Program-made: the position numbers and the translations under genes
Source of the DNA: a virus
Reading direction: 5' to 3' (one strand)
Virus record (IMG/VR): IMGVR_UViG_3300033553_000563
Location: 1-37,414 of that record
DNA length: 37,414 bases
The notes under the pieces: model-generated
Databases searched by the model: none
What the model saw: the letters and a program-made list of their open reading frames with translations, nothing else
What the model was told of the DNA's origin: nothing
Shown: positions 30,734 to 37,414 of the stretch, in pieces
Position numbering within the stretch: the first letter of the stretch is position 1
How the letters are laid out: the number at the start of each line of letters is the position of its first letter

Positions 30734-31375
30734 CTACAAGCTTGAAAATTGCACGTTGATATCCGCCCATTTTTGGTGTGCATCTTTTTCGTACACACGG
30801 CAGTACAATGATGAGCCAACCACACGTTGGCATTTTTCCAACTTTTCAAATTCAGAGATTAAAGCGATGTCGCCAAGCTCATTCACCTGCACACGCCCTT
30901 TCGCCAATAACTTAGGATCAAAGTCGCCGTTGGCATTTCGCATTAAAATACTTTCTAAAAAGTTGTAAAATCCTTTATTACGGTCGGCAAATTTTTCTTT
31001 AAAAATTTCCTTAATGGTTTGGATGTGTACAGCAGCTTCTTCTGTAAACTCAAAACGCTCCTGCATATCAACAGTGACTTTGTATTTATCGCTTTTCAAT
31101 GAAAATGTTTTGACATCTTTAGGCTCTTTGCCTTGGATGGTGTACATTTCTAAATTCAATTTATTAGCCTCAGTAATGGTGAAGTTTTTAAGGGCAGCAA
31201 GGTCATGTGACACGGCTGCAAACTTGCGAACGGTGGCTTCTAAGAAGTCTTCTTTATTTTGTTTTAAAGTTGCTTCAATTTTTTGTTGCTTTTTCTTGCC
31301 TTCTTGTTTTTTTTCGGCTAAAAATGCTTCCAGTTCCTCTGTCGTGAATTGACTTAAATCGATTGTTTTTTCCAT
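30734..31375 (-). CDS. DUF3164-family protein
   Basis: 213 aa. An N-terminal charged coiled coil (LEAFLAEKKQEGKKKQQKIE), then FAAVSHDLAALKNFTITEAN and the core YKVTVDMQERFEFTEEAAVH and FNFLESILMRN-like stretch (FYNFLESILMRNANGDFDPK). This matches DUF3164, sometimes mislabelled sulfate transporter, present in the early region of nearly all Mu-like phages next to A, B and gp16. Its function remains unclear; a role in transposition or replication is suggested by its constant position. Confidence 0.8.
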   Translation of the reverse strand: MEKTIDLSQFTTEELEAFLAEKKQEGKKKQQKIEATLKQNKEDFLEATVRKFAAVSHDLAALKNFTITEANKLNLEMYTIQGKEPKDVKTFSLKSDKYKVTVDMQERFEFTEEAAVHIQTIKEIFKEKFADRNKGFYNFLESILMRNANGDFDPKLLAKGRVQVNELGDIALISEFEKLEKCQRVVGSSLYCRVYEKDAHQKWADINVQFSSL

Positions 31376-31384
31376 TTGTGATAA

Positions 31385-31738
31385 TTAATTAAGATTAGTT
31401 TTTATTAAATTTTCTGCATTTTGCAAACCCGCTTTTTTGATTTTTTGAAGCAACTGGCGAGGCGGATAGTACTCTCCAATTTTTATGGTTGTTTCTCGGT
31501 ATATTTTTTCAATATGTTTGATTGGTAAGTTAGCAGCAACGCCAATTTTATCATAAAAGGCAAGTTCTAAATTGGCAAACTGGTTGATAAACCAATTATA
31601 CAATAGTTGGTTGCATAACATCGTTTGCATTTGTGCATTGTTATCAGAATGAAGCTCGCACCAAAAAGAATAAAATTCGAATACCATTAAGGTGTATTTC
31701 TCGTCGTTGATTTTTAAAATGTCGGCTATAATGTTCAT
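31385..31738 (-). CDS. Early hypothetical protein
   Basis: 117 aa. A mainly helical protein (EKYTLMVFEFYSFWCELHSD; NQLLYNWFINQFANLELAFY) with a basic C-terminus. No family is recognised. It lies between the second ATPase (12-nt gap) and DUF3164 (9-nt gap), so it may be part of the same DNA-transaction set. Confidence 0.6.
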   Translation of the reverse strand: MNIIADILKINDEKYTLMVFEFYSFWCELHSDNNAQMQTMLCNQLLYNWFINQFANLELAFYDKIGVAANLPIKHIEKIYRETTIKIGEYYPPRQLLQKIKKAGLQNAENLIKTNLN

Positions 31739-31750
31739 TTTGTATTGTTT

Positions 31751-32395
31751 TTAGTTTTGATTTGCTCCGTTTAATTTTTCGTAACCTTCTTGCCATATCA
31801 CATATTCGCCGCCGTTTGGCCCTATGGTTCGCCCTTTACAAATGGCGAGGTAACCGGATACGTATATTTTCATTTTGGCATTGTACATCACCGATTTTTC
31901 AAAGTCGGTTCTCGGGTTCTTACCTTCTGCGTGACCGCTGAATATGATTGTTTTTTTGGTTGCCCATTTCTTTTTAAAAGCCAAATAATCTTCCCATTTG
32001 GTCATAAAGTGAGGCAGCGAGTCAACAAACACTATGTCCGGACTATTGCGTTTGGATAGGTAAATATCCAATTGGCTGAGGCTATAACTTACTGTCAAAA
32101 AATTTAAGCTCACTTCATTCATTTGGCACAATTCGGTTCGTTCTATATAATCGCTGTCGTCAGGTTCCTCCTCCAGCAGGTTGTAAGCCACTTGTCTGGA
32201 TCTCGCAAACTCTTTTGCCAGCATCATTAAAAAAGTACTTTTACCGCTTCCGCTTCCGCCCCACACAAACCATATACCTCTATTTTGTGGCTGGCGAAAT
32301 GCCTGAAACCATTCACCCTCAAACGGTATTCTTTCAATGTTTTGGTTTTGGATATTAGCAACCGTTAAAGCTTTTTTTAACTTAATATCTTGCAT
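31751..32395 (-). CDS. RecA-like P-loop ATPase next to MuB
   Basis: 214 aa. Walker A GGSGSGKS (about residues 46-53) and Walker B DIVFVDS (120-126), with a later TIIFSGHAEG segment and AICKGRTIGPNGG, resemble RecA/RadA- or DnaB-like phage ATPases (AAA_24-like). It overlaps the MuB-like gene by 14 nt. Mu itself has no such second ATPase. It could work in strand exchange, target remodelling or replication restart after transposition; this is inference. Confidence 0.75.
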   Translation of the reverse strand: MQDIKLKKALTVANIQNQNIERIPFEGEWFQAFRQPQNRGIWFVWGGSGSGKSTFLMMLAKEFARSRQVAYNLLEEEPDDSDYIERTELCQMNEVSLNFLTVSYSLSQLDIYLSKRNSPDIVFVDSLPHFMTKWEDYLAFKKKWATKKTIIFSGHAEGKNPRTDFEKSVMYNAKMKIYVSGYLAICKGRTIGPNGGEYVIWQEGYEKLNGANQN

Positions 32396-33344
32396 TGAAA
32401 TTCATTGGAAGATTCAACACTTTTCTGATCAACTGTTCTGTAATTTCTTCCCCTGTTTTATCGGCTTCCCTGCGCACCGGAACCAACACATCATGCAGTT
32501 CGCCGTAATTGTCGCAAATGGTGCGCAGGAACTTTTTAACGTCGTTGGATTCGATGTCGGTTAAAAACAAATCAAAAGACTTGTCTATGTGAGGCAGTTG
32601 GCGAATTCCAAATTTAATGCGGCGATAAAACTGCGGAATCCCTTGTTTGTTCTTTTTTCGCATTATATCCAAGTTGGTCAACAATTGATCTGTGCCCACC
32701 AATACAATGCTGCAGTACTCATTTAAATAGTCGTGCAATTCTTTCATTGAGCACAAAGCCGGTTGTTTCATATATTCGGACTCGTCAAATATCATTTGTG
32801 GTTTAATTCCGCTGTCTTTTAGGCTTCGCAATTTTTGAGCGATGTCCCTTAATTTTTTAGATTTTGATTTACCAGTTGTTAGTTTAAGTTCATCGATAAT
32901 TTTATCAATTAAATCAGATAAATTGTCGGAGCTTCCAACGGTAACTATAAAGGTTCCGCTTGGATTTTTACGGCGAAATAAGTTAATGACATGAGATTTA
33001 CCGGATCCGGTTGCGCCAACAATAACATTTGTGGTACCGTGTTCTTTAGACTCCTGAAGGTTGGCAATTATTTGACCGAATTGAGGGGTTATTTGGTTGT
33101 CCCAATATGATTTTACATAAGAGTAGCCAATGAAGCTCGCAATTTTATCGAAGTATTTGTCGGCAATTACCACTGTTTTGTCTTTACCTACAGACACAGT
33201 GAAATCACTGTTGTACTGAAACATTTGCGACACGTACTCTTTTCTCACATCGGCTTTTACAGCCAAATCAGTTTGTGTAATGTTGTTTTCTTTGATGTAG
33301 ATTTTAGCCTCAAGGACTATTTGTTTTTTAATGCTTAATTCCAT
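32382..33344 (-). CDS. MuB-like transposition ATPase
   Basis: 320 aa. An N-terminal HTH (ITQTDLAVKADVRKEYVSQM), then an AAA+ domain with Walker A GATGSGKS (110-117) and Walker B QMIFDESE (183-190), followed by VGTDQLLTNLDIM. MuB forms ATP-dependent filaments on target DNA, selects targets and activates the transposase; all needed motifs are present. It starts 2 nt after the transposase stop, the Mu A-B order. Confidence 0.87.
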   Translation of the reverse strand: MELSIKKQIVLEAKIYIKENNITQTDLAVKADVRKEYVSQMFQYNSDFTVSVGKDKTVVIADKYFDKIASFIGYSYVKSYWDNQITPQFGQIIANLQESKEHGTTNVIVGATGSGKSHVINLFRRKNPSGTFIVTVGSSDNLSDLIDKIIDELKLTTGKSKSKKLRDIAQKLRSLKDSGIKPQMIFDESEYMKQPALCSMKELHDYLNEYCSIVLVGTDQLLTNLDIMRKKNKQGIPQFYRRIKFGIRQLPHIDKSFDLFLTDIESNDVKKFLRTICDNYGELHDVLVPVRREADKTGEEITEQLIRKVLNLPMNFNARY

Positions 33345-33346
33345 AA

Positions 33347-35431
33347 TTATAAATAATCTTCTGCGTTAACTTGGTTTGCGTAATATTCCTTTTGTTCTTC
33401 GGCAAAGGTTTTTGCCACTTTTTTAATTTCTTTGGTTTCGGCACGTTCGGCAATTCTTGCGGTGCTTTTTGCAACAGCCAAACGTTCTTGTGATTTGTGA
33501 TTTTTGTGTTGGCCCATACTGTCTGTCAATAAATGTTTGGCCAGTGTATCGTTTAAGCGTGGCTCGTTCATTAAAGGATCAAGAAGCAGTGAGTTGTTTA
33601 TGCGTTCGTCAACAATCATTTGAAGTGCGCCTTTATTGAATTCCCTTACACGTTGCAATTGCTCAACATCGCCTTCTTGCCTGTCGGCCAACGCCATCGG
33701 TTGTACAAATTTGCGTTCCAATAAAAAGCGTTCAGATCCGTCGGCACTAATGGCAAGCGCGTGGCTTAAATTGTTGGTATCAAATTGAAGCTTCCAATCT
33801 AAATGCAGTTTGTGACGGAAGTTGATGTCGAAACTATCAAAGAAGTGTTGTTGACCATCAATAACGATCCTTAAACCTTCGCCTTTTAATTTATTGGTTT
33901 CACCTGTGCTGGATCCAAAGGTTAACAAGTAGTTTTCCAAGGTCATTATAGATTTGTGCTTCTCGCTGGTGTTTATCCAGTTGGTTCTAAACGCTTCCAC
34001 TTTTGCGGAACGTTCTGCAGCAACAATGCCTTCAATTTGGCTAATGCAACCTAATTTATCAGGGAAAGAGTGTTTAATTTTTTGTAAATATTCGGTGTTT
34101 GGTTGGTTTTTTGAGCCTGAAACAATGTTATGTCCGCTCCAGTTATCCATTAATTTGCAGTACTTTTTGTTGATGGTGTTAAAATAAGGCTCTATTATTT
34201 TGGCTTTTGCGTTTCCAATGGCTGCAGGCGTATAATGTGAAGTAATTGATTCGTATAATGGTTTTAAAGCGCCACGACCGTAATTATCACTTTGCAACTC
34301 ATAAGGTTTGTAGAAATCTCCAAACAGTTCTTTTACGTGTTGCATTGCATTTTGTAAGGCGCGTTTTATCAACTCCGGACTTTCATTGGTTCCTATTGAA
34401 TAGCCAATTGGGTATTTATTGAAAGGATCCACAACCAATACAATGGTTAGGCGGTTGTGATAGGTTGTTAAACGCTTCCCTTCTTTATTTACAGCAGTAT
34501 CCTGGTATAATAGTTCTACATCCCAACCATCCAAAGTCCAGTATAACATTGGCGCACTTGGCGGACGACGTTTTACTTGCATCAAAATGTTTGATTTCAA
34601 TGATTTTGTGCCTTGTCGACCTGCGTGTGTTACCAAGTTTGATTTTTGTTTGCGGTTCCAAACGGTTGCTGAAGTGATTGTTTTCCAGTTCATTTTTTCG
34701 GCAACGATGTTGTACAAAGTGCAGATCAGTTCGTTGTCTAAATTGGTGTGTTTTGCAAGAAGCTCGTCCAACAAAGCCATTTGTTCTTTTTCTGAAACCT
34801 TGCGTGCATTTGAGTTTTGTAGACGTCCTGAAATTATTGAGGAATACCCTTTTTTGGAATATTCTGTGGCTTTACGGCGTAAACCGTCTTTATTGGCAGG
34901 CAAGTTGTGAGCCACTTCCCTGAATGCATTTACATCATTACTTAAACTGGCCCAAATATCAATAGATGTATCTCCCAACGCTTTTGCGTATGCTTTGCGG
35001 TTGGTTTTAACTTCAAGAACCGCATTTAACACAGAAGCGTTGTAGGTGTATTGCTCAACCAGTTTTAAATCTAGTTTTTTCTCTAAAGTCTCACCATATC
35101 TGTGACCTACAAAGAAATTGAAAGCTTCGCGGTCAGCTATATAGTGCTGTGAGAACCAGCTGCTTTTAATTTCTTGTTTTGGCAAGCCAAATTTGGTAGT
35201 AAGGTTATCTTTGAAATCGCGTGAAAGTGAACTGAAAAGGATTAAGGCGTCCATATTTAATGAAGCCCTTCGTAATTGTTGTTCGCAGCAGGTTTGGCTA
35301 TCCATTCTCTTTTTTAAAGTGCGGTAAGGAATTAATGCCAAACTATCCTTATGATTTGCGTTTGAAATAAGGTATTTCACCTTAACCCCAAGTTTGTTGT
35401 CGTAAAATTCGTAAGGTGTTTCTTTTTGCAT
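33347..35431 (-). CDS. MuA-like DDE transposase
   Basis: 694 aa, close to MuA length (663). The N-terminal part carries DNA-binding domains; the rve-type catalytic core shows YWTLDGWD (D301), LQSDNYGRG (D382) and KIIEPYFN (E414), the DDE triad in order. A beta-barrel and a helical, basic C-terminal tail (AEQKEYYANQV) follow; in MuA the C-terminus contacts MuB and ClpX. It should bind the CCAAATGCACA sites at both ends and join phage DNA to target. It lies 38 nt after the Ner-position gene's stop. Confidence 0.9.
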   Translation of the reverse strand: MQKETPYEFYDNKLGVKVKYLISNANHKDSLALIPYRTLKKRMDSQTCCEQQLRRASLNMDALILFSSLSRDFKDNLTTKFGLPKQEIKSSWFSQHYIADREAFNFFVGHRYGETLEKKLDLKLVEQYTYNASVLNAVLEVKTNRKAYAKALGDTSIDIWASLSNDVNAFREVAHNLPANKDGLRRKATEYSKKGYSSIISGRLQNSNARKVSEKEQMALLDELLAKHTNLDNELICTLYNIVAEKMNWKTITSATVWNRKQKSNLVTHAGRQGTKSLKSNILMQVKRRPPSAPMLYWTLDGWDVELLYQDTAVNKEGKRLTTYHNRLTIVLVVDPFNKYPIGYSIGTNESPELIKRALQNAMQHVKELFGDFYKPYELQSDNYGRGALKPLYESITSHYTPAAIGNAKAKIIEPYFNTINKKYCKLMDNWSGHNIVSGSKNQPNTEYLQKIKHSFPDKLGCISQIEGIVAAERSAKVEAFRTNWINTSEKHKSIMTLENYLLTFGSSTGETNKLKGEGLRIVIDGQQHFFDSFDINFRHKLHLDWKLQFDTNNLSHALAISADGSERFLLERKFVQPMALADRQEGDVEQLQRVREFNKGALQMIVDERINNSLLLDPLMNEPRLNDTLAKHLLTDSMGQHKNHKSQERLAVAKSTARIAERAETKEIKKVAKTFAEEQKEYYANQVNAEDYL

Positions 35432-35468
35432 TTTGGCTGGACGTTTTAGCTAGATAACTTATAGATTT

Positions 35469-35984
35469 CTATTTTTTTGAAGTTATTTTTATAACCATTG
35501 CCTCAACATTAGAAGATGAATGATGTTTAAAAGCTTGTTTAAACCCGAATTTTTGAAGTGTATCAATAACTTTTGGAAGGAATCCAATTGAGCAGTCTGT
35601 TACCGCTAATTTGATAGTAGAAGGAACATCTTTTAAAACATCCGATATAAATTCGGACACTCTGAAATTTAAAAGGTCAACAGTTGCATATAAATTATAA
35701 TGCACGTGGCCCTCATATTGAATTACAACTAAAAAAGTTAGATTACTTATAATAGCGCAGTCAATAATTACAGAGTTTTGTCGCAATTCATAATCTGCAA
35801 CAAAATTCTCGCGATTGTCTATAATTTCGCTCATTACTTTTATAGCTGGTTCAAAACCTCTATTGAATTGCATCCGCGCAGTATTCTGTTCAATTCCAAG
35901 TATTTTACCAAGTGTTATAAAATCACCTCTCTTTATTTTGCTCTTAAGTTGTTCTCTTACTCGCACGTCTTTAGTATTTTTCAT
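35469..35984 (-). CDS. HTH protein in the Ner position with a large C-terminal domain
   Basis: 172 aa from the ATG at 35984 (the frame is open to 36083 but would run through the operator). An N-terminal HTH-like region (RGDFITLGKILGIEQNTARM, then QFNRG) is followed by ~110 aa of alpha/beta sequence (NSVIIDCAIISNLTFLVVIQ; FIKQ-like C-terminus). Mu Ner is only ~75 aa and made of the HTH alone, so this protein has an unexplained extra domain. It is the first early gene and probably represses the repressor promoter or its own operon. Confidence 0.65.
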   Translation of the reverse strand: MKNTKDVRVREQLKSKIKRGDFITLGKILGIEQNTARMQFNRGFEPAIKVMSEIIDNRENFVADYELRQNSVIIDCAIISNLTFLVVIQYEGHVHYNLYATVDLLNFRVSEFISDVLKDVPSTIKLAVTDCSIGFLPKVIDTLQKFGFKQAFKHHSSSNVEAMVIKITSKK

Positions 35985-36009
35985 TATATTTGCTTTGCTT
36001 TTATACGCA

Positions 36010-36039
36010 CAAATATATACAGTTTTCTGTATATAACAA
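36010..36039 (-). promoter_or_regulatory. Early operon promoter (Pe-like)
   Basis: On the minus strand TTG (36039-36037), exactly 19 nt, then TATATTTG (36017-36010). This is a perfect Bacteroidota TTG-N19-TAnnTTTG promoter. The palindromic operator at 36014-36035 fills the spacer, so a bound repressor would block the polymerase. Confidence 0.75.
36014..36035. promoter_or_regulatory. Operator O1 (palindrome)
   Basis: TATATACAG-TTTT-CTGTATATA: perfect 9-bp arms around TTTT, between the -33 and -7 boxes of the early promoter. It is probably bound by the repressor (36073-36768) or the Ner-position protein. Confidence 0.75.
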
Positions 36040-36047
36040 ATATAAAA

Positions 36048-36061
36048 TACAATTTTCTGTA
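36048..36061. promoter_or_regulatory. Operator O2 (imperfect copy)
   Basis: TACAATTTTCTGTA matches TACAG-TTTT-CTGTA except one base. Its centre is 30 bp from that of O1, about three helical turns, allowing cooperative binding. It lies just upstream of the repressor ATG and could give autoregulation. Confidence 0.65.
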
Positions 36062-36072
36062 CATTTATTTTT

Positions 36073-36768
36073 ATGAACGACATAACTGAAAGGTTTTTAA
36101 TAGTTTATGAGTACCTACTTGGTCAATCAATAGTAGGCTCTCAAGCTGAATTTGCTAGAGAAATAGAAGTAAGTAATTCAACTATTACAGAAATCTGTAA
36201 AAGACGAACAAATGCAGGGATAACGCCTATCAAAAACATAGTAAAAAGGTTTTCGCAAATAAATTCTAGCTGGCTTTTAATAGGTGAAGGAGATATGTTG
36301 AATAAAATAAATGATAATTTACAGGAGCCAAATAATATTTATACGCTAAAAACTGATAATAATTTAAAGGATCAGTTAATTCCGTTAATATCTACAGAAG
36401 CTTACGCAGGATATGGTGCCGGAGAAGTTTCTATTAAAGATGAAGATATTCAAGATAGGTACATTATCTCTGAATTCTCAAATGTAGATTTTATGATTAA
36501 AATACAAGGTTCCTCTATGTATCCAAAGTTCAGCAGTGGCGATGTGGTCGCCTGCAAGATAATTACAGATTCTAAATTTATTCAAGGGAACAAGGTGCAC
36601 ATATTTTCAACCCGGGAACAGGGCGTATTGATTAAACGCCTAAAAAAGAGCGAAAACCCTGAATGTTTCTTAGTAGTGAGCGATAATCTAAACTATGATC
36701 CTTTTGACATCCCTAAGGAAGAAATACTAAATTTAGCCATAGTTACCGGCGTTATTAGATTAGAATAA
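36073..36768 (+). CDS. LexA/CI-like prophage repressor (HTH plus S24 peptidase)
   Basis: 231 aa. An N-terminal HTH (QAEFAREIEVSNSTITEICK, then RRTNAG) is followed by a linker and an S24 domain: cleavage pair Ala112-Gly113 (AYAGYG), catalytic Ser148 in GSSMYPKF and Lys188 in VLIKRLKK. Self-cleavage stimulated by RecA is expected for this family, so the prophage should be SOS-inducible, with the BRO antirepressor as a second route. It is transcribed rightward, opposite to the early operon. No -33/-7 pair is clear for it; TACATTTA lies just upstream. Confidence 0.88.
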   Translation: MNDITERFLIVYEYLLGQSIVGSQAEFAREIEVSNSTITEICKRRTNAGITPIKNIVKRFSQINSSWLLIGEGDMLNKINDNLQEPNNIYTLKTDNNLKDQLIPLISTEAYAGYGAGEVSIKDEDIQDRYIISEFSNVDFMIKIQGSSMYPKFSSGDVVACKIITDSKFIQGNKVHIFSTREQGVLIKRLKKSENPECFLVVSDNLNYDPFDIPKEEILNLAIVTGVIRLE

Positions 36769-36788
36769 CACTTAAATACTTAATTTTC

Positions 36789-36820
36789 AATACCTTAATT
36801 AGTTTTGAGGTATTTTTTTT
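36789..36820 (+). terminator. Terminator of the repressor gene
   Basis: AATACCT (36789-36795) pairs with AGGTATT (36808-36814), followed by T run to 36820, 20 nt after the repressor stop. Confidence 0.75.
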
Positions 36821-36908
36821 GTGCATTTGGGGGGTGCGTTCAGTATGTTTTTATGCTTTTTTATGCATTATTTGTGCATTTGGGGGTTGCGTTCAATATG
36901 TTTTTATG
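36819..36908. repeat. Two 37-bp direct repeats at the right end
   Basis: 36819-36855 and 36872-36908 differ at two positions and are offset by 53 bp. Each begins with an end-type TGTGCATTTGG and continues with TGCGTTCA-TATGTTTTTATG. A third, shorter TGGTTGCGTTCA follows at about 36911. These extended sites may bind transposase in a different way from the bare 11-mers. Confidence 0.85.
36820..36883. promoter_or_regulatory. Right-end transposase-binding sites (inner pair)
   Basis: TGTGCATTTGG at 36820-36830 and 36873-36883, inverted with respect to the left-end sites. A partial copy TGTGCATTTT lies at 36971-36980. Confidence 0.65.
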
Positions 36909-36920
36909 TATGGTTGCGTT

Positions 36921-36956
36921 CACCCATTAGTACACCCATAGGTACACCCATTGTTA
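36921..36956. repeat. Three 12-bp tandem iterons
   Basis: CACCCATTAGTA, CACCCATAGGTA and CACCCATTGTTA lie head to tail. The exact 12-bp period places them on roughly one face of the helix. A protein-binding array is likely (repressor, IHF-like factor or transposase enhancer), which is inference. Confidence 0.75.
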
Positions 36957-37188
36957 AAAATCGCAAGTGTTGTGCATTTTAATTTTCTTAAATTTTTAGG
37001 TTTAAATAGTGTTTAAAAAGGCGTTAAAAACGTGAGTGATCTATCTTGTGCAATACCATTGTTTGCGCGTTTTACGTGGTTTTATTGGGGTTTCTGTGGT
37101 TGGTTATTAATAGAAGTGCTGTATTGTGTTTAAACTTGATTTAAATACAGTTTAAAACGGCGGTATAATAACGGTATAATTGGTTAAT

Positions 37189-37199
37189 TGTGCATTTGG
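37189..37199. promoter_or_regulatory. Right-end outer transposase-binding site
   Basis: TGTGCATTTGG, inverted relative to 153-163. The nearest outward CA (37218-37219) is 20 nt away, equal to the TG distance at the left end. Confidence 0.65.
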
Positions 37200-37223
37200 T
37201 TGGGTAACCTATAAAAGCAGAAA

Positions 37224-37239
37224 AACGCCCGTAGGCGTT
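37224..37239 (-). terminator. Hairpin next to the right end
   Basis: AACGCC (37224-37229) and GGCGTT (37234-37239) around CGTA; on the minus strand it is followed by five T, so it would stop leftward transcription coming from the flank. GGGCGTTT at 37283-37290 can pair with AAACGCCC at 37223-37230 as an alternative. Confidence 0.6.
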
Positions 37240-37306
37240 GTGTTTATTGGACGTGTGCGGTTTTTGTTACGCTTTTGTTTTTGGGCGTTTTGTTTTTAGG
37301 GGGGTA

Positions 37307-37414
37307 TGAGACGACAAACATACAAAAAATATTTAAATGAACGTTAATTAAGTTTTTAGGTATTTTTTAAAATAGTAACATCGCCTATTTTAGTTTTTGG
37401 TGGTTTTATAATAC
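37307..37414. repeat. 108-bp direct repeat, terminal copy
   Basis: Identical to 26413-26520 and cut by the window edge, so the true repeat may be longer. It carries the leftward promoter TATGTTTG (37315-37322) and the 3' end of a second copy of the 48-aa gene. Confidence 0.95.
37356..37414 (-). CDS. 3' end of a second copy of the 48-aa Cys-rich gene (partial)
   Basis: Encodes the same C-terminal ~19 residues (IIKPPKTKIGDVTILKNT, stop at 37356-37358) as the gene at 26462-26608. The start is beyond the window. It is either a real paralogue in the flank, a tandem or nested prophage, or an assembly overlap. Confidence 0.5.
   Translation of the reverse strand, partial: IIKPPKTKIGDVTILKNT

Larger units (their letters stand above)
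36769..37188. other. Non-coding right-end region
   Basis: No credible reading frame. It contains a terminator, two long direct repeats, three iterons, end-type 11-mers and AT-rich DNA with short runs such as GTTTAAAC-like pieces (37120-37160, TTTAAAC/GTTTAAA motifs). It equals the immunity-end non-coding region of Mu, where transposase sites and an enhancer lie. Confidence 0.6.
133..37219. mobile_element. Mu-like transposable prophage (near complete)
   Basis: The gene content (MuA-like transposase, MuB-like ATPase, GemA-like, DUF3164, Mu-type portal DUF935, MuF, gpG-like, sheath, baseplate) defines a transposable contractile-tail phage. Both boundaries are inferred. TG at 133 lies exactly 20 nt outside the CCAAATGCACA site at 153, and CA at 37218-37219 lies exactly 20 nt outside the inverted site at 37189-37199, which suits 5'-TG...CA-3' ends. 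A left end at TG 116 is also possible, because the host reading frame stops looking host-like after about position 113. No matching 5-bp target duplication was found for either choice. Confidence 0.8.

Noticed and set aside
30732-30833. Extended 89-aa version of the 55-aa gene
   Set aside because: The extension overlaps the DUF3164 coding sequence by about 100 nt and has no family-like sequence; the ATG at 30731 gives normal 2-nt spacing.
31014-31352. 112-aa rightward frame opposite DUF3164
   Set aside because: Antisense shadow of a well-supported gene; its composition mirrors Lys/Glu codons.
35985-36083. Extended 204-aa version of the Ner-position protein
   Set aside because: It would begin upstream of its own promoter and across the operator; the ATG at 35984 lies just after the predicted start site.
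36921-36956. CRISPR array
   Set aside because: Three 12-bp repeats without spacers; no cas genes. Treated as iterons.
1-37414. tRNA or rRNA genes
   Set aside because: No cloverleaf-like or rRNA-like sequence was seen on either strand.

Overview
The window is a nearly complete Mu-like (transposable, contractile-tailed) prophage of a Bacteroidota host, most likely a flavobacterium. Evidence for the host is the low GC, the near absence of Shine-Dalgarno sequences, promoters of the TTG-N19-21-TAnnTTTG type, and phage families typical of Bacteroidota (DUF2586 sheath, DUF6046, DUF7220, BRO-type antirepressor). The first ~113-130 bases are the start of a host cytochrome c biogenesis gene (CcsA/ResB type) that the element interrupts. 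Inverted copies of CCAAATGCACA at 153 and 175 and near 36820, 36873 and 37189 look like transposase-binding end sites. They suggest an element from about 116-133 to about 37219.

Layout. The right end (36769-37219) is non-coding and carries end sites, a 37-bp direct repeat and three 12-bp iterons. Next come a rightward LexA/CI-like repressor (36073-36768) and, across an operator region, the leftward early operon: a Ner-position HTH protein, a MuA-like DDE transposase, a MuB-like ATPase, a second P-loop ATPase, DUF3164, a GemA/gp16-like protein and a long train of very small overlapping genes down to about 26717. A middle zone (24212-26711) holds a 48-aa Cys-rich protein, a long RNA hairpin, a structured leader RNA, a BRO antirepressor and a lipoprotein cargo gene between two similar terminators.

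The head/DNA-packaging module (18639-24215) runs rightward: small and large terminase, gp36-like, portal, MuF, gpG-like, and a putative tail terminator. It diverges from a leftward module (18459 down to 289): prohead protease/scaffold, capsid, lysis cassette (membrane protein, amidase, apparent unimolecular spanin), tail sheath, tube, chaperones, tape measure, baseplate, fibres, a DUF1353 protein and a Dam-type methylase, closed by a strong terminator.

The most unusual signals are: (1) a T TTT TTC heptamer in the only 15-nt overlap between the portal frame and a MuF frame that has no start codon, implying a frameshifted portal-MuF fusion or a homopolymer indel; (2) a textbook T TTA AAA frameshift site in the tail chaperone gene; (3) two candidate pseudoknotted RNAs, each starting 3-4 nt after a TAnnTTTG promoter, one leading the antirepressor and one antisense to the start of the methylase gene, the latter with a partial copy upstream of the lipoprotein gene; and (4) an exact 108-bp repeat shared by 26413-26520 and the last 108 bases of the window. 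All family assignments come from reading the sequence and recalled family features; no searches were run.
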